Positions 16,799-25,721 of a DNA stretch of 64,000 nt are shown piece by piece. Both the position numbers and the translations under genes were made by a program. The stretch lies in the NCBI RefSeq assembly GCF_006874475.1, contig NZ_VIRM01000035.1:1-64000 (forward strand). Reading direction: 5' to 3'. Every line of letters begins with the position of its first letter. The first letter of the stretch is position 1. Under the pieces are notes generated by a model, which was given only the letters and a program-made list of their open reading frames with translations, was not told the origin of the DNA and did not search any database. The stretch is from Microbispora hainanensis (GTDB taxonomy: Bacteria; Actinomycetota; Actinomycetes; Streptosporangiales; Streptosporangiaceae).

Positions 16799-18151
16799 GT
16801 GACAACCCTGGGCACCGACCTTCGCCGTACGGTACGCGGGCAGGTCCACGTCCCCGGCGACGACGGCTTCGAGTCAGCGCGACTGCCGTGGAACCGGGCG
16901 GTCGACCAGCGGCCGGCCGCGGTCGTGGCGGTCGAGGACGCGGCCGACGCCGCCGCCGCGGTCCGCTTCGCGAGCCGGGCCGGCCTCCCCGTCGCGGTGC
17001 AGCCGAGCGGGCACGGCGCCACGACCCGCCTCGACGGCACGATCCTGCTGCGCACAGGACGGCTGCGCAGTGTGGAGGTCCTGCCGGAGCGGCGGACCGC
17101 CCGGGCCGAGGCCGGCGTGCAGTGGGGTGAGCTGCTGACCGCGACCGGCAAGCACGGGCTGACCGGCCTGCCCGGCGGCTCCCCCGTCGTCACTGTCACC
17201 GGCTACACCCTCGGTGGCGGGCTCGGCTGGTTCTCCCGCAGGCACGGCTGGGCGGCCGGCGCCGTACGCGCCTTCGAGGTGGTCGCCGCCGACGGCACGC
17301 AGGCCCGCGTCACGGCCGAAACGGACCCCGAGCTGTTCTGGGCGCTGCGCGGCGGCGGGGGCGACTTCGCGCTGGTGACGGCGATGGAGCTGGACCTGCA
17401 CCCGGCGCCGCACCTGTACGGCGGGCGCATGCTGTGGCCCGCCGAGCGGACGCCCGAGGTGCTCGCCGCCTATCGCGAGGTGACGGCGGCGGCGCCCGCG
17501 GAGCTGACCGTGTGGTTCGCGATGGTGAAGTTCCCGGCGGCGCCCCATGTGCCCGAGCCGTTGCGCGGGCTGGCCGCGGTCGCGGTGGACGCGACGTTCC
17601 TGGGCGGCGAGGAGGAGGGGCGCGACCTGCTCCGGCGGTTCGAGGGCATCCCCGGCGTGCTGAGCGACAGCCGCGCGGCGATGCCCCTGGACGCCCTGGG
17701 CGGCATCTGCGCCGAGCCGACGCAGCCGGTGCCCGGCGCGGGCCGCGCCGAACTGCTGACCGGGCTCGGCGACGCCGTGGCGGACGACCTGCTCGCGGCC
17801 GTGGGAGGCATCGCCCCCGTGGGCACCGTGCAGGTGCGTCACCTGGGCGGCGCGCTGAGCCGGCCCGCGGACGGCGGCGGGGCGTGCGGGCACATCGCCG
17901 AGCCTTACCTGCTGAGCATGGTCGGGCCGGTCCTGTCGCCCGAGGGCGGGCAGGCGCTCACCGCGCGGATGGCGGAGATCGCCCAGGCGATGGCGCCGCA
18001 CACCAGCGGCCGCAAGCCGTTCACCTACCTGAACGGCGGCGAGACGGCCGCCTCCGCGTTCGACGCGGACACGCTGGCCCGGCTGCGCGAGATCAAGCGC
18101 CGGCGCGACCCCGGCGGTGTCTTCCGCGCCAACCGGCCGGTGCTCGGATAG
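16799..18151 (+). CDS. FAD-linked oxidase (berberine-bridge type)
   Basis: The 450-residue protein has a PCMH-type FAD-binding domain (VEDAADAAAAVRFA, QPSGHGATTRLDG with the His that usually carries FAD, GLPGGSPVVTVTGYTLGGGLGW) and a C-terminal BBE segment ending in RRRDPGGVFRANRPV. In double-covalent members a Cys follows the GGGxGW motif. Here the position reads HGWAAGAVRAFEVV, so attachment would be through His only. No signal peptide is present and the substrate is unknown. The GTG at 16799 has a very good ribosome-binding site (AGGAGGAGAG), whereas the upstream open frame to 16580 is poor. It is divergent from hflX across about 210 bp. Confidence 0.88.
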   Translation: MTTLGTDLRRTVRGQVHVPGDDGFESARLPWNRAVDQRPAAVVAVEDAADAAAAVRFASRAGLPVAVQPSGHGATTRLDGTILLRTGRLRSVEVLPERRTARAEAGVQWGELLTATGKHGLTGLPGGSPVVTVTGYTLGGGLGWFSRRHGWAAGAVRAFEVVAADGTQARVTAETDPELFWALRGGGGDFALVTAMELDLHPAPHLYGGRMLWPAERTPEVLAAYREVTAAAPAELTVWFAMVKFPAAPHVPEPLRGLAAVAVDATFLGGEEEGRDLLRRFEGIPGVLSDSRAAMPLDALGGICAEPTQPVPGAGRAELLTGLGDAVADDLLAAVGGIAPVGTVQVRHLGGALSRPADGGGACGHIAEPYLLSMVGPVLSPEGGQALTARMAEIAQAMAPHTSGRKPFTYLNGGETAASAFDADTLARLREIKRRRDPGGVFRANRPVLG

Positions 18152-18158
18152 CGGCCGG

Positions 18159-18839
18159 CTATGCCTTGTGCACCTCGGCGTCGCCCGATCCGGTCCTGAC
18201 CGTGATCGTGTGCGGCGCCGAGTCGTCGTCCAGGACCTCGATCCTGCGGTCGCCGCTTCCCGTGGACGCGTTGACGTTGTAGGCGCCGTCCGGCACCCAG
18301 AGCCGGCTGTCGCCCGACCCGGTCACGGCCTGTACCTGGTCGGGAACGGCGGTGAACCGCAGCGTGATGTCCCCCGACCCCGTGCGGGTGTTGACCTGCT
18401 TGGCGGCGAGCCCCCGCGCGTCGAGGTCGCCCGAGCCGGCGGAGGCGTTCACCTGGCCGGTCAGGTCGCGCAGCGTGATGTCCCCTGAGCCGGTGTCGAT
18501 CTTCACGGTGAGACCACGCGGCACCTCCACCTTGTAGTCCACCGAGCAGTCGTCGCACTTGTACGCCAGCCTCAGCGTGTCCCCGTCGACGGAGTGGCCG
18601 TTCGCGGGCTTGTCCCCGCGCCAGTGCAGGGTCTCGGTGACGTGGACGCCGGTCCTGTCGCTCTCGTTCACCACGACGTCGCCCGACGCCGTGTGGGTGT
18701 CGAGGACGGTCACCTTGTCCGTCACGTCGTAGGACTCCACGGCCTGCTGCCCGCCGAAGTTGAGTCGCACGTCACACGCCGCGACGGAGAGGCTCAGTCC
18801 CAGGACGGCCCCCGCGACGGCCATCGTCTTGTGTCTCAT
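18159..18839 (-). CDS. DUF4097-type lipoprotein with repeated TGSGD motifs
   Basis: The 226-residue protein has a signal peptide ending in the lipobox SVAAC, so it is anchored outside the membrane at Cys 22. The mature part is a chain of short beta-repeats in which TGSGD or AGSGD recurs six times at intervals of about 20-25 residues (for example DTGSGDITLRDL, TRTGSGDITLRF, AVTGSGDSRLWV). This is typical of DUF4097 right-handed beta-solenoids. The cell-surface function is unknown. It converges with the FAD-linked oxidase, seven bases away, and is divergent from aceB. Confidence 0.85.
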   Translation of the reverse strand: MRHKTMAVAGAVLGLSLSVAACDVRLNFGGQQAVESYDVTDKVTVLDTHTASGDVVVNESDRTGVHVTETLHWRGDKPANGHSVDGDTLRLAYKCDDCSVDYKVEVPRGLTVKIDTGSGDITLRDLTGQVNASAGSGDLDARGLAAKQVNTRTGSGDITLRFTAVPDQVQAVTGSGDSRLWVPDGAYNVNASTGSGDRRIEVLDDDSAPHTITVRTGSGDAEVHKA

Positions 18840-18915
18840 GCCGTAGATCCTCGGGGATGCGTGCGTGGTCTCTCATCGGGGAAGTCCCTCACCATCCCCT
18901 GAGCCGTCCCCCGCG

Positions 18916-18945
18916 TTGACCCCCGGACGTTCCCTGAAGTAGCGT
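18916..18945 (+). promoter_or_regulatory. Probable aceB operon promoter
   Basis: TTGACC (18916-18921) and TAGCGT (18940-18945) are 18 bp apart, which fits the main actinobacterial sigma factor. Transcription would start near 18952, about 34 bases before the aceB ATG. Confidence 0.5.
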
Positions 18946-18948
18946 CGA

Positions 18949-18984
18949 TTCCACGATTCAGAACTATTTTTCCGGAAGGTGGAA
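18949..18984 (+). promoter_or_regulatory. Candidate IclR-type operator in the aceB leader
   Basis: TTCCAC (18949-18954) and GTGGAA (18979-18984) form an inverted repeat around a perfect TTCCGGAA palindrome (18970-18977), just downstream of the proposed start point and reaching the ribosome-binding site. IclR regulators often use TTCC/GGAA-type dyads. The link to the iclR gene at the end of this operon is inferred. Confidence 0.35.
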
Positions 18985-18985
18985 A

Positions 18986-20575
18986 ATGGCGGAAGACGTC
19001 GAGATCAAGGGCCCCATGCTGGACCGGTTCGACGAGATCCTCACCCCCGAGGCCCTCGGCTTCGTGGCCACCTTGCAGCGCGAGTTCGACCCCAGGCGCA
19101 GGGAACTGCTCGCCGCGCGTCAGGCGCGGCAGGAGGAGCTGTCCGCGGGCGGCATGCTCGACTTCCTGCCCGAGACCGCCCACGTCCGCGAGTCCGAGTG
19201 GCGGGTCGCCCCGCCCGCTCCGGGGCTGGAGGACCGCCGGGTCGAGATCACCGGTCCGGTCGACCGCAAGATGACGATCAACGCGCTCAACTCCGGGGCC
19301 AAGGTCTGGCTGGCCGACTTCGAGGACGCCAACTCGCCGACCTGGGAGAACACGATCAACGGGCAGCTCAACCTGCGCGACGCGCTCGACCGTACGATCG
19401 ACTTCGAGGCCGGCGGCAAGACGTACGCGCTGCGGCCGGACGAGGAGCTGGCCACCATCGTGGTGCGCCCGCGCGGCTGGCACCTGCCGGAAAAGCACAT
19501 CCTGGTGGACGGCGACCGCATGTCGGCGTCGCTGCTCGACTTCGGCCTCTACTTCTTCCACTGCGCGCAGCGGCAGATCGCCAAGGGCCGCGGGCCGTAC
19601 TTCTACCTGCCGAAGATGGAGTCGCACCTGGAGGCGCGGCTCTGGAACGACGTGTTCGTCCGGGCCCAGGAACTGCTCGGCATCCCCCGGGGGACGATCC
19701 GGGCGACCGTGCTCATCGAGACCTACCCGGCCGCGTTCGAGATGGAGGAGATCCTCCACGAGCTGCGCGAGCACTCCGCGGGCCTCAACGCCGGCCGCTG
19801 GGACTACCTGTTCAGCGTCATCAAGAAGTTCCGCACCCGGGGCCGGGAGTTCCTGCTGCCCGAGCGCAACGCGGTGACGATGACCGCGCCGTTCATGCGG
19901 GCCTACACCGAGCTGCTGGTGCGCACCTGTCACAAGCGCGGCGCGCACGCGATCGGCGGCATGGCGGCCTTCATCCCGTCCCGCCGCGACCCGGAGGTCA
20001 ACAGGGTCGCGCTGGAGAAGGTGCGGGCCGACAAGACCCGCGAGTCGGGCGACGGCTTCGACGGCTCCTGGGTGGCCCACCCCGACCTCGTGCCGATCTG
20101 CCGCGAGGTGTTCGACGGCGTGCTCGGCGACCGGCCCAACCAGATCGACCGGCTGCGCGAGGACGTCCACGTCACGGCCGAGGACCTGCTGGCGGTGTCC
20201 AAGACCCCCGGCGAGATCACCGAGGCCGGGCTGCGCAACAACGTGGACGTCGGCCTGCGCTACCTGGCGGCCTGGCTGGGCGGCAACGGCGCCGCGGCGA
20301 TCCACAACCTGATGGAGGACGCCGCGACCGCGGAGATCTCCCGCTCGCAGGTCTGGCAGTGGATCCACAACGAGATCACGCTGGCCGACACCGGCGCGGT
20401 GGTGACACGGGAGCTCGTCGAGCGGATCATCGAGGAGGAGCTGGCCGGGATCGCCGCCGAGCCGGGCTACGACGAGAAGCTCTACGCGCAGGCGACGGCG
20501 CTGTTCAAGGAGGTCGCCCTTGACGACGACTTCGCGGAGTTCCTTACGCTGCCGGCGTACGAGCGGATGCCGTGA
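18986..20575 (+). CDS. aceB: Malate synthase A
   Basis: AceB condenses glyoxylate with acetyl-CoA to malate in the glyoxylate shunt or in glycolate use. The 529-residue length is that of isoform A. Visible family segments include [36 protein letters not shown], the signature region [32 protein letters not shown] and [13 protein letters not shown], and the late [20 protein letters not shown] good ribosome-binding site (GGAAGGTGG) precedes the ATG. It is the first gene of the run aceB-glcDEF-iclR, with 24 bp to glcD. No isocitrate lyase gene is present in the window, so the operon looks dedicated to glyoxylate made from glycolate. Confidence 0.96.
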   Translation: MAEDVEIKGPMLDRFDEILTPEALGFVATLQREFDPRRRELLAARQARQEELSAGGMLDFLPETAHVRESEWRVAPPAPGLEDRRVEITGPVDRKMTINALNSGAKVWLADFEDANSPTWENTINGQLNLRDALDRTIDFEAGGKTYALRPDEELATIVVRPRGWHLPEKHILVDGDRMSASLLDFGLYFFHCAQRQIAKGRGPYFYLPKMESHLEARLWNDVFVRAQELLGIPRGTIRATVLIETYPAAFEMEEILHELREHSAGLNAGRWDYLFSVIKKFRTRGREFLLPERNAVTMTAPFMRAYTELLVRTCHKRGAHAIGGMAAFIPSRRDPEVNRVALEKVRADKTRESGDGFDGSWVAHPDLVPICREVFDGVLGDRPNQIDRLREDVHVTAEDLLAVSKTPGEITEAGLRNNVDVGLRYLAAWLGGNGAAAIHNLMEDAATAEISRSQVWQWIHNEITLADTGAVVTRELVERIIEEELAGIAAEPGYDEKLYAQATALFKEVALDDDFAEFLTLPAYERMP

Positions 20576-20599
20576 CGAGGTGAGGGGAAGCGGGAGCCG

Positions 20600-22051
20600 A
20601 TGTCCGAGCTCGAACGGCTGACGGCACGGCTGGCGGCCGTGCTCCCTCCCGGCGCCGTCATCACCGATCCCGTACGGCTGCGCACCTACGAGTGCGACGG
20701 GCTGACCCACCACCGGGCGACCCCCGGAGTGGTCGTGCTGCCCGACGGAGCCGAGCAGGTCGCCGCGGTCGTGCGGCTGTGCGGCGAGCACGGCGTGCCG
20801 TTCGTCGCCCGCGGGTCGGGCACCGGCCTGTCGGGCGGCGCCCTCCCCCGCACGGACGGCGTGCTGATCGTCACCTCCCGCATGCGGCGGATCGTCGAGA
20901 TCGACATTCCGAACCGGCGGGCCGTGGTGGAGCCCGGGGTGACGAACCTGGCGATCACCGAGGCGGTGCGCGACCAGGGGTACTACTACGCCCCCGACCC
21001 CTCCAGCCAGCAGGTCTGCTCGATCGGCGGCAACGTCGCGGAGAACTCGGGCGGCGCGCACTGCCTCAAGTACGGCTTCACGGTCAACCACGTGCTCGCC
21101 GCCGAGATCGTCACGCCGGACGGGGACATCGTGGAGCTGTCCGCCATGGACGCCGGCTACGACCTGCTCGGCGCGTTCATCGGCTCCGAGGGCACGCTCG
21201 GCATCGCCACCAAGATCACCGTACGGCTGTCGCGGGCGCCGGAGGCGGTCACGACCCTGCTCGCCGCCTTCACGAGCATCGAGGCGGGCGGGCACGCCGT
21301 GTCGGCGATCATCGCGGCGGGCGTCGTGCCCGCCGCCATCGAGATGATGGACGCGCTGGCGATCGAGGCGGCCGAGGCCGCCGTGCACTGCAGCTACCCC
21401 GCCGGGGCGGGAGCCGTACTGGTGGTCGAGCTGGACGGCCCCCACGCCGAGGTGGAGCACCAGTTCGCGGCCGTGGAGCGGATCTGCCGCGACAGCGGCG
21501 CCTTCGAGATCCGGGTGGCCGCCTCCGCGGCGGAGCGGGCGGCCATCTGGAAGGGCCGCAAGTCGGCGTTCGCCGCCGTGGGCCGGATCAGCCCGGCGTA
21601 CATCGTGCAGGACGGCGTGGTGCCGCGCACCGCGCTCCCGCGCGTGCTCGCGGGGATCGACCGGCTGCAGGAGGAGTTCGGCATCCGGGTGGCCAACGTC
21701 TTCCACGCGGGCGACGGCAACCTCCATCCCCTCGTGCTGTTCGACGACTCCGTGCCCGGCGAGGCCGAGCGCGCCGAGATCGTCAGCGGGCGCATCCTCG
21801 ACCTGTGCATCGAGCACGGCGGGTCGATCACGGGGGAGCACGGCGTCGGCGTGGACAAGGCCCGCTACATGCCCCGGATGTTCACCGGCGACGACCTCGA
21901 CACCATGCAGCTCGTGCGGTGCGCGTTCGATCCCCGGGGTCTTGCCAACCCGGGCAAGGTCTTCCCCACCCCGCGCCTGTGCGGCGAGGTGCCGGGAGTG
22001 CGCAAAGGCGCCCATCCCCTGGTCGAGGCCGGTCTGGCGGAGCAGTTCTGA
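20600..22051 (+). CDS. glcD: Glycolate oxidase subunit GlcD (FAD-linked)
   Basis: GlcD is the FAD-binding catalytic subunit of glycolate dehydrogenase, converting glycolate to glyoxylate and feeding electrons to the membrane chain. The 483-residue protein has the PCMH FAD domain (FVARGSGTGLSGGAL, SIGGNVAENSGGAHCLKYG, GSEGTLGIATKI) and the FAD-oxidase C-terminal domain with the metal-binding VFHAGDGNLHPLVLFD and ITGEHGVGVDKARYM. It ends with TGA overlapping the ATG of glcE by one base. A D-lactate dehydrogenase role is the main alternative for this family; the neighbouring malate synthase favours glycolate. Confidence 0.93.
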   Translation: MSELERLTARLAAVLPPGAVITDPVRLRTYECDGLTHHRATPGVVVLPDGAEQVAAVVRLCGEHGVPFVARGSGTGLSGGALPRTDGVLIVTSRMRRIVEIDIPNRRAVVEPGVTNLAITEAVRDQGYYYAPDPSSQQVCSIGGNVAENSGGAHCLKYGFTVNHVLAAEIVTPDGDIVELSAMDAGYDLLGAFIGSEGTLGIATKITVRLSRAPEAVTTLLAAFTSIEAGGHAVSAIIAAGVVPAAIEMMDALAIEAAEAAVHCSYPAGAGAVLVVELDGPHAEVEHQFAAVERICRDSGAFEIRVAASAAERAAIWKGRKSAFAAVGRISPAYIVQDGVVPRTALPRVLAGIDRLQEEFGIRVANVFHAGDGNLHPLVLFDDSVPGEAERAEIVSGRILDLCIEHGGSITGEHGVGVDKARYMPRMFTGDDLDTMQLVRCAFDPRGLANPGKVFPTPRLCGEVPGVRKGAHPLVEAGLAEQF

Positions 22052-23385
22052 TGAGCGAGCGGGACGTCGGGGACGCGCTGGAGGCGACGGGTGTGGCCGT
22101 GCGCGCGGCCGGCGACGAGGACGAGGTGGCGGGCGTGCGGCCGCGCTGGGTGGCGCTGCCCGAGTCGGCCGAGGAGATCGCGGCCGTGATGCGGGTGTGC
22201 GCCGCGCACGACCTGGCCGCCGTCGCGACGGGCGGCGGCACCAAGCTGCACTGGGGCGCCCCGCCGCGCCGCTGTGACGTGCTCGTCGACCTGTGCTGCC
22301 TCAACCGTGTGGTGGAGCACGCGGCGGGCGACCTGGTCGTCCGGGCGCAGGCCGGCGTGACCGTGGAGGCGCTCGCACGCGCTCTCGCCGAGGGAGGCCA
22401 GGAGCTCGCGCTCGACGTGCCCGTGCCGGGCACCACGGTCGGCGGCCTGCTGGCCACCGGCATCGCCGGACCGCGCAGGTTCCGCCACGGCACCGTCCGC
22501 GACCTGCTCATCGGCGTCACGGTCGTCCTCGCCGACGGCACCATCGCCAAGTCGGGCGGGAAGGTCGTCAAGAACGTCGCCGGATATGACCTCGGCAAGC
22601 TGTTCACCGGTTCGTACGGCACGCTCGGGATCATCGCGGACGCGACGTTCCGCCTCCATCCCCTGCCCGCCGCCCGCGCCTGGGTGACCGCGACGGTCGA
22701 ACGGCCCGTGACCGAGACGTACGGGACCTGGACGAACGAGGACGGACTGACCTTCGAGACTCTCACCACCGACCTCGACGGATCTCTGGCGACGATGGTC
22801 CCCGCGGTGACCGAGTCGCCGCTGGAGCCGAGCGCGATGGAGGTGGACTGGCCCGACGTGTCCGGCCGCTGCACGGTGGCGGTGCTCGTGGAGGGCGCCG
22901 CCGCGGCCGAGCGCGCCAAAGCACTGTGCGGGCTGATGGGCGAGACGGCGGAGGTGGCCGAGGAGCCGCCGCCGTGGTGGGGACGCCTGCCCGAGCACGG
23001 GGGCACGGGGAACACCGGCGGCGGGGAGATCCTGCTGGAGGTCAGGAACATGCCCTGTCGGCTGGCGGACGGCTTCCTCGGCCTCTTCGAGGCGGTCCGT
23101 GAGGCCGGTGTGCGCGCGGCCATGCGCGGCTCCCTGGCCTCGCACGTCTTCCACGTCGCCCTGCCGCCGGACACCGATCCGGCACTGGTCGCGGGGTTCA
23201 CCTCCCAGCTGCGCGCCGGAGTCGGCGAGGAGGCGCGCGTGGTCGTGCTCGCCGTGCCGCCCGAGGCCGGTCGCCGCCTGGACCGGTGGGGGCACGTCGG
23301 CGCGCTCCGCCTGATGCACCGGGTCAAGGAGCGGTTCGATCCCGATCGCCGGCTCTCCCCCGGCCGTTTCCCGGGAGGCATCTGA
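22051..23385 (+). CDS. glcE: Glycolate oxidase subunit GlcE (FAD-binding)
   Basis: GlcE is the second, non-catalytic FAD-binding subunit. The 444-residue protein has the PCMH pattern (ATGGGTKLHWGAPPRR, QAGVTVEALARALAEGG, VGGLLATGIAGPRRFRHG, YDLGKLFTGSYGTLGIIA). It lacks the long C-terminal metal-binding part of GlcD, as expected. The ATG at 22051 overlaps the glcD stop, and the gene ends in a TGATG overlap with glcF, so all three subunits are translationally coupled. The stretch between about residues 230 and 330 is poorly conserved in the family and shows no recognisable motif. Confidence 0.9.
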   Translation: MSERDVGDALEATGVAVRAAGDEDEVAGVRPRWVALPESAEEIAAVMRVCAAHDLAAVATGGGTKLHWGAPPRRCDVLVDLCCLNRVVEHAAGDLVVRAQAGVTVEALARALAEGGQELALDVPVPGTTVGGLLATGIAGPRRFRHGTVRDLLIGVTVVLADGTIAKSGGKVVKNVAGYDLGKLFTGSYGTLGIIADATFRLHPLPAARAWVTATVERPVTETYGTWTNEDGLTFETLTTDLDGSLATMVPAVTESPLEPSAMEVDWPDVSGRCTVAVLVEGAAAAERAKALCGLMGETAEVAEEPPPWWGRLPEHGGTGNTGGGEILLEVRNMPCRLADGFLGLFEAVREAGVRAAMRGSLASHVFHVALPPDTDPALVAGFTSQLRAGVGEEARVVVLAVPPEAGRRLDRWGHVGALRLMHRVKERFDPDRRLSPGRFPGGI

Positions 23386-24650
23386 TGGACCCCGAGCTGA
23401 TCAAGGACTGCGTCCACTGCGGGTTCTGCCTGCCCGCCTGCCCGACGTACGTGCTGTGGGGCGAGGAGATGGACTCCCCGCGCGGGCGCATCCACCTCAT
23501 GGGGCAGCACGTCGAGGGCACGCCGATCACCGACGCGATGGCCGGCCACTTCGACGCCTGCCTCGGCTGCATGGCGTGCGTCACCGCGTGCCCGTCCGGG
23601 GTGCGGTACGACCGGCTGATCGAGCAGACCCGTGCGGTCGTCGAGCGCGAGCACGTGCGCCGCCCCGATGACCGCGCGATCCGGGCGCTGGTGTTCGCGC
23701 TGTTCCCCTACCGGCGCAGGCTGCGGGCGATGCGGCTGCCCATGCGGCTGACCAGGCGCCTGCGGGCGTTCCTCGATCAGGTGCACCCCTCCCTCGGTGC
23801 GATGGCCGAGCTGGCCCCCGCCGTCCCCCGGTCCGTACGGCTGCCGCCCCTGGTGCGGGCGAGGCGGCGCCGCAGGGCACGGGTCGGGCTGCTCACCGGC
23901 TGCGTGCAGGGCGAGTTCTTCCCGCAGGTCAACGCGGCGACGGCCCGGGTGCTCGCGCTGGAGGGCTGCGACGTGGTCATCCCGCCGCGGCAGGGCTGCT
24001 GCGGGGCGCTGTCGCTGCACGCGGGCCGCGAGGCCGAGGCGCGGAAGTTCGCCCGCCGCACGATCGCCGCCTTCGAGCGGGCCGGCGTGGACACCGTGGT
24101 GGTGAACGCGGCGGGCTGCGGATCGAGCATGAAGGACTACGCCGATGTGCTGGCCGGCGAGCCCGGCTGGGCGGCCCGTGCCGAGGCGCTGCGGACCCGC
24201 GACCTGACGGAGTTCCTGACCGAGCTGGGCCCGGTCGCCGAGCGCCGCCCGCTGCCGGTGACGGTCGCCTACCACGACGCCTGCCACCTGGCCCACGCCC
24301 AGGGCGTGCGCGCCCAGCCGCGCGAGCTGCTGCGCGCGATCCCGGAGCTGGAGCTGCGGGAGATCGGGGAGTCCGCGATCTGCTGCGGGTCCGCGGGCAC
24401 CTACAACCTCGTCCAGCCCGAGGCGGCCAGGGAGCTGGGCGACCGCAAGGCCGAGCGGGTGCTCGCCGCCGGCGCCGACGTGCTGGTGTCGGCCAACCCG
24501 GGATGCACGATGCAGATCGCGGCCGCCGTACGCAGGGCCGGCAAGGGGGAGATCCGGGTCGCGCACACGGCCGAGGTGCTCGACGCCTCGCTCCGTGGTC
24601 TCGAACCCGGCATCCTGGGACGGTCCCCGATCCGGAGGAGGATGCCGTGA
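23385..24650 (+). CDS. glcF: Glycolate oxidase iron-sulfur subunit GlcF
   Basis: GlcF passes electrons from the FAD subunits to the quinone pool. The 421-residue protein has two ferredoxin-type 4Fe-4S motifs, CVHCGFCLPACPTYV near residue 7 and CLGCMACVTACPSGV near residue 57. Two CCG domains follow: the first around GCCGALSLHAGREAEA, the second around YHDACHLAHAQ and CCGSAGTYNLVQPE. The start is set by the overlap with glcE; the open frame upstream is antisense noise. The stop overlaps the start of iclR in GTGA. Confidence 0.93.
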   Translation: MDPELIKDCVHCGFCLPACPTYVLWGEEMDSPRGRIHLMGQHVEGTPITDAMAGHFDACLGCMACVTACPSGVRYDRLIEQTRAVVEREHVRRPDDRAIRALVFALFPYRRRLRAMRLPMRLTRRLRAFLDQVHPSLGAMAELAPAVPRSVRLPPLVRARRRRRARVGLLTGCVQGEFFPQVNAATARVLALEGCDVVIPPRQGCCGALSLHAGREAEARKFARRTIAAFERAGVDTVVVNAAGCGSSMKDYADVLAGEPGWAARAEALRTRDLTEFLTELGPVAERRPLPVTVAYHDACHLAHAQGVRAQPRELLRAIPELELREIGESAICCGSAGTYNLVQPEAARELGDRKAERVLAAGADVLVSANPGCTMQIAAAVRRAGKGEIRVAHTAEVLDASLRGLEPGILGRSPIRRRMP

Positions 24651-25381
24651 GCGTGCAGAGCGTCGACCGGGCGCTGGACGTGCTGGAGGCACTGTCCGAG
24701 CACGGCGGCCAGGCCGGTCTGTCGGAGATCGCCGCCACGACCGGCCTGCCGTACGGGACGATCCACCGGCTGTTACGGACGCTGCTGGCCCGCGGCTACG
24801 TCCGGCAGGAGTCCGACCGGCGCTACGCGCTCGGCGGCGCGCTCGTGCGGATCGGCGGCGTGGCCGAGCGGATGCTCGCGGTCTGGGCCGAGCCCTATCT
24901 CGCGAGGCTCGTGGAGCTGTCGGGCGAGACCGCCAACCTCGCCGTGCTGGAGGGCGACTACGTCGTCTATGTGGCCCAGGTGCCCTCGCCGCGCAGGCTG
25001 CGGATGTTCGCCGAGGTCGGCCGCCGGGTGCTGCCGCACAGCACGGCCGTCGGCAAGGCCCTGCTGGCCGGGCGGGACGACGCGGAGGCGGTGTTCCGGC
25101 GCACCGGGCTGCCCCGCCGTACGGACCGGACGATCACGTCGGTCGGCGAGCTGCTGGAGGAGCTCGACCGGGTGCGCGCCCGGGGGTACGCCCTCGACCT
25201 GGGCGAGGAGGAGAGCGGGGTCCACTGCATGGCCGTGCCGGTCCACGACGGCGGGCGGGCCTTCGCGGCGATGTCGGTGTCCGGACCGGCCGAGCGCATC
25301 GACGCGATCGACCGCGAGGAGCTGGCCGCGATGCTGCGCAAGGTGGCCGAGGACTTCGGCGCCGCCGTCCTCCACCCCTGA
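24647..25381 (+). CDS. IclR family regulator of the glycolate operon
   Basis: The 244-residue protein has an N-terminal winged helix (VDRALDVLEALSEHG, LSEIAATTGLPYGTIHRLLR, a typical IclR recognition helix) and a C-terminal effector-binding domain ending in GVHCMAVPVHDGGRAFAAMSVSGP. In IclR/AllR/KdgR relatives the effector is a small organic acid such as glyoxylate. The GTG at 24647 overlaps the glcF stop and has the strong site GGAGGAGG upstream, so it is co-transcribed with the genes it presumably controls. Autoregulation through the dyad before aceB is a reasonable inference. Confidence 0.92.
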   Translation: MSVQSVDRALDVLEALSEHGGQAGLSEIAATTGLPYGTIHRLLRTLLARGYVRQESDRRYALGGALVRIGGVAERMLAVWAEPYLARLVELSGETANLAVLEGDYVVYVAQVPSPRRLRMFAEVGRRVLPHSTAVGKALLAGRDDAEAVFRRTGLPRRTDRTITSVGELLEELDRVRARGYALDLGEEESGVHCMAVPVHDGGRAFAAMSVSGPAERIDAIDREELAAMLRKVAEDFGAAVLHP

Positions 25382-25409
25382 CCGGTCGCGGATCGGTCAG
25401 TATGGGGTC

Positions 25410-25628
25410 ATGTGCCGAAGCATCAAGACCCTGCGCCCGCCGTTCACCGACGAGGTGACCGAGGAGGACATCCGGGCGGCGGCCCTGCAGTATGTCCGCA
25501 AGATCTCCGGCTTCCGCGCGCCCGCCGCGCACAACGCGGAGGCGTTCGACCGCGCGGTCGAGGAGATCGCGCAGGCCAGCACGGCGCTGCTGGCCTCCCT
25601 CCAGGTGCGCGGCTCGGCCGCCCGGTAG
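25410..25628 (+). CDS. DUF2277 family protein
   Basis: A 72-residue protein starting MCRSIKTLRPPFTDEVTEED, with the conserved second-residue Cys and the segment AALQYVRKISGFRAPAAHN that define DUF2277. The family is widespread in actinobacteria and its function is unknown; the Cys and the Arg/Lys pattern suggest a nucleic-acid or metal role, but this is speculation. The start is the only ATG that keeps the N-terminal MCR motif. The TAG stop lies inside a 29-bp tandem repeat shared with the end of the convergent M48 protease gene. Confidence 0.85.
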   Translation: MCRSIKTLRPPFTDEVTEEDIRAAALQYVRKISGFRAPAAHNAEAFDRAVEEIAQASTALLASLQVRGSAAR

Positions 25629-25721
25629 CCCCTCGAACGTTCCCGGCCGTCCGGTAACCGCTCAGACGTTCCCGCCGCCCGGTGGCCGCCCGTCCGCCGA
25701 GTGGCCGCTCAGACGTTCTCC
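25622..25721. repeat. 29-bp tandem repeat covering two convergent stop codons
   Basis: Units at 25622-25650 and 25651-25679 are 29 bp each. Partial copies follow at about 25680-25700 and 25701-25721. The 12-base core CGCTCAGACGTT occurs in unit 2 and in the last unit, where it contains the M48 stop. The DUF2277 stop lies in unit 1. Read from the protease side, the stop-codon neighbourhood has been copied two or three times downstream. Confidence 0.65.

Noticed and set aside
18836-22015. A 1059-codon open frame on the minus strand opposite aceB and glcD
   Set aside because: High-GC antisense frame. The plus-strand genes have full family motifs over the same DNA, and the minus product is Arg/His/Gly-rich without motifs.
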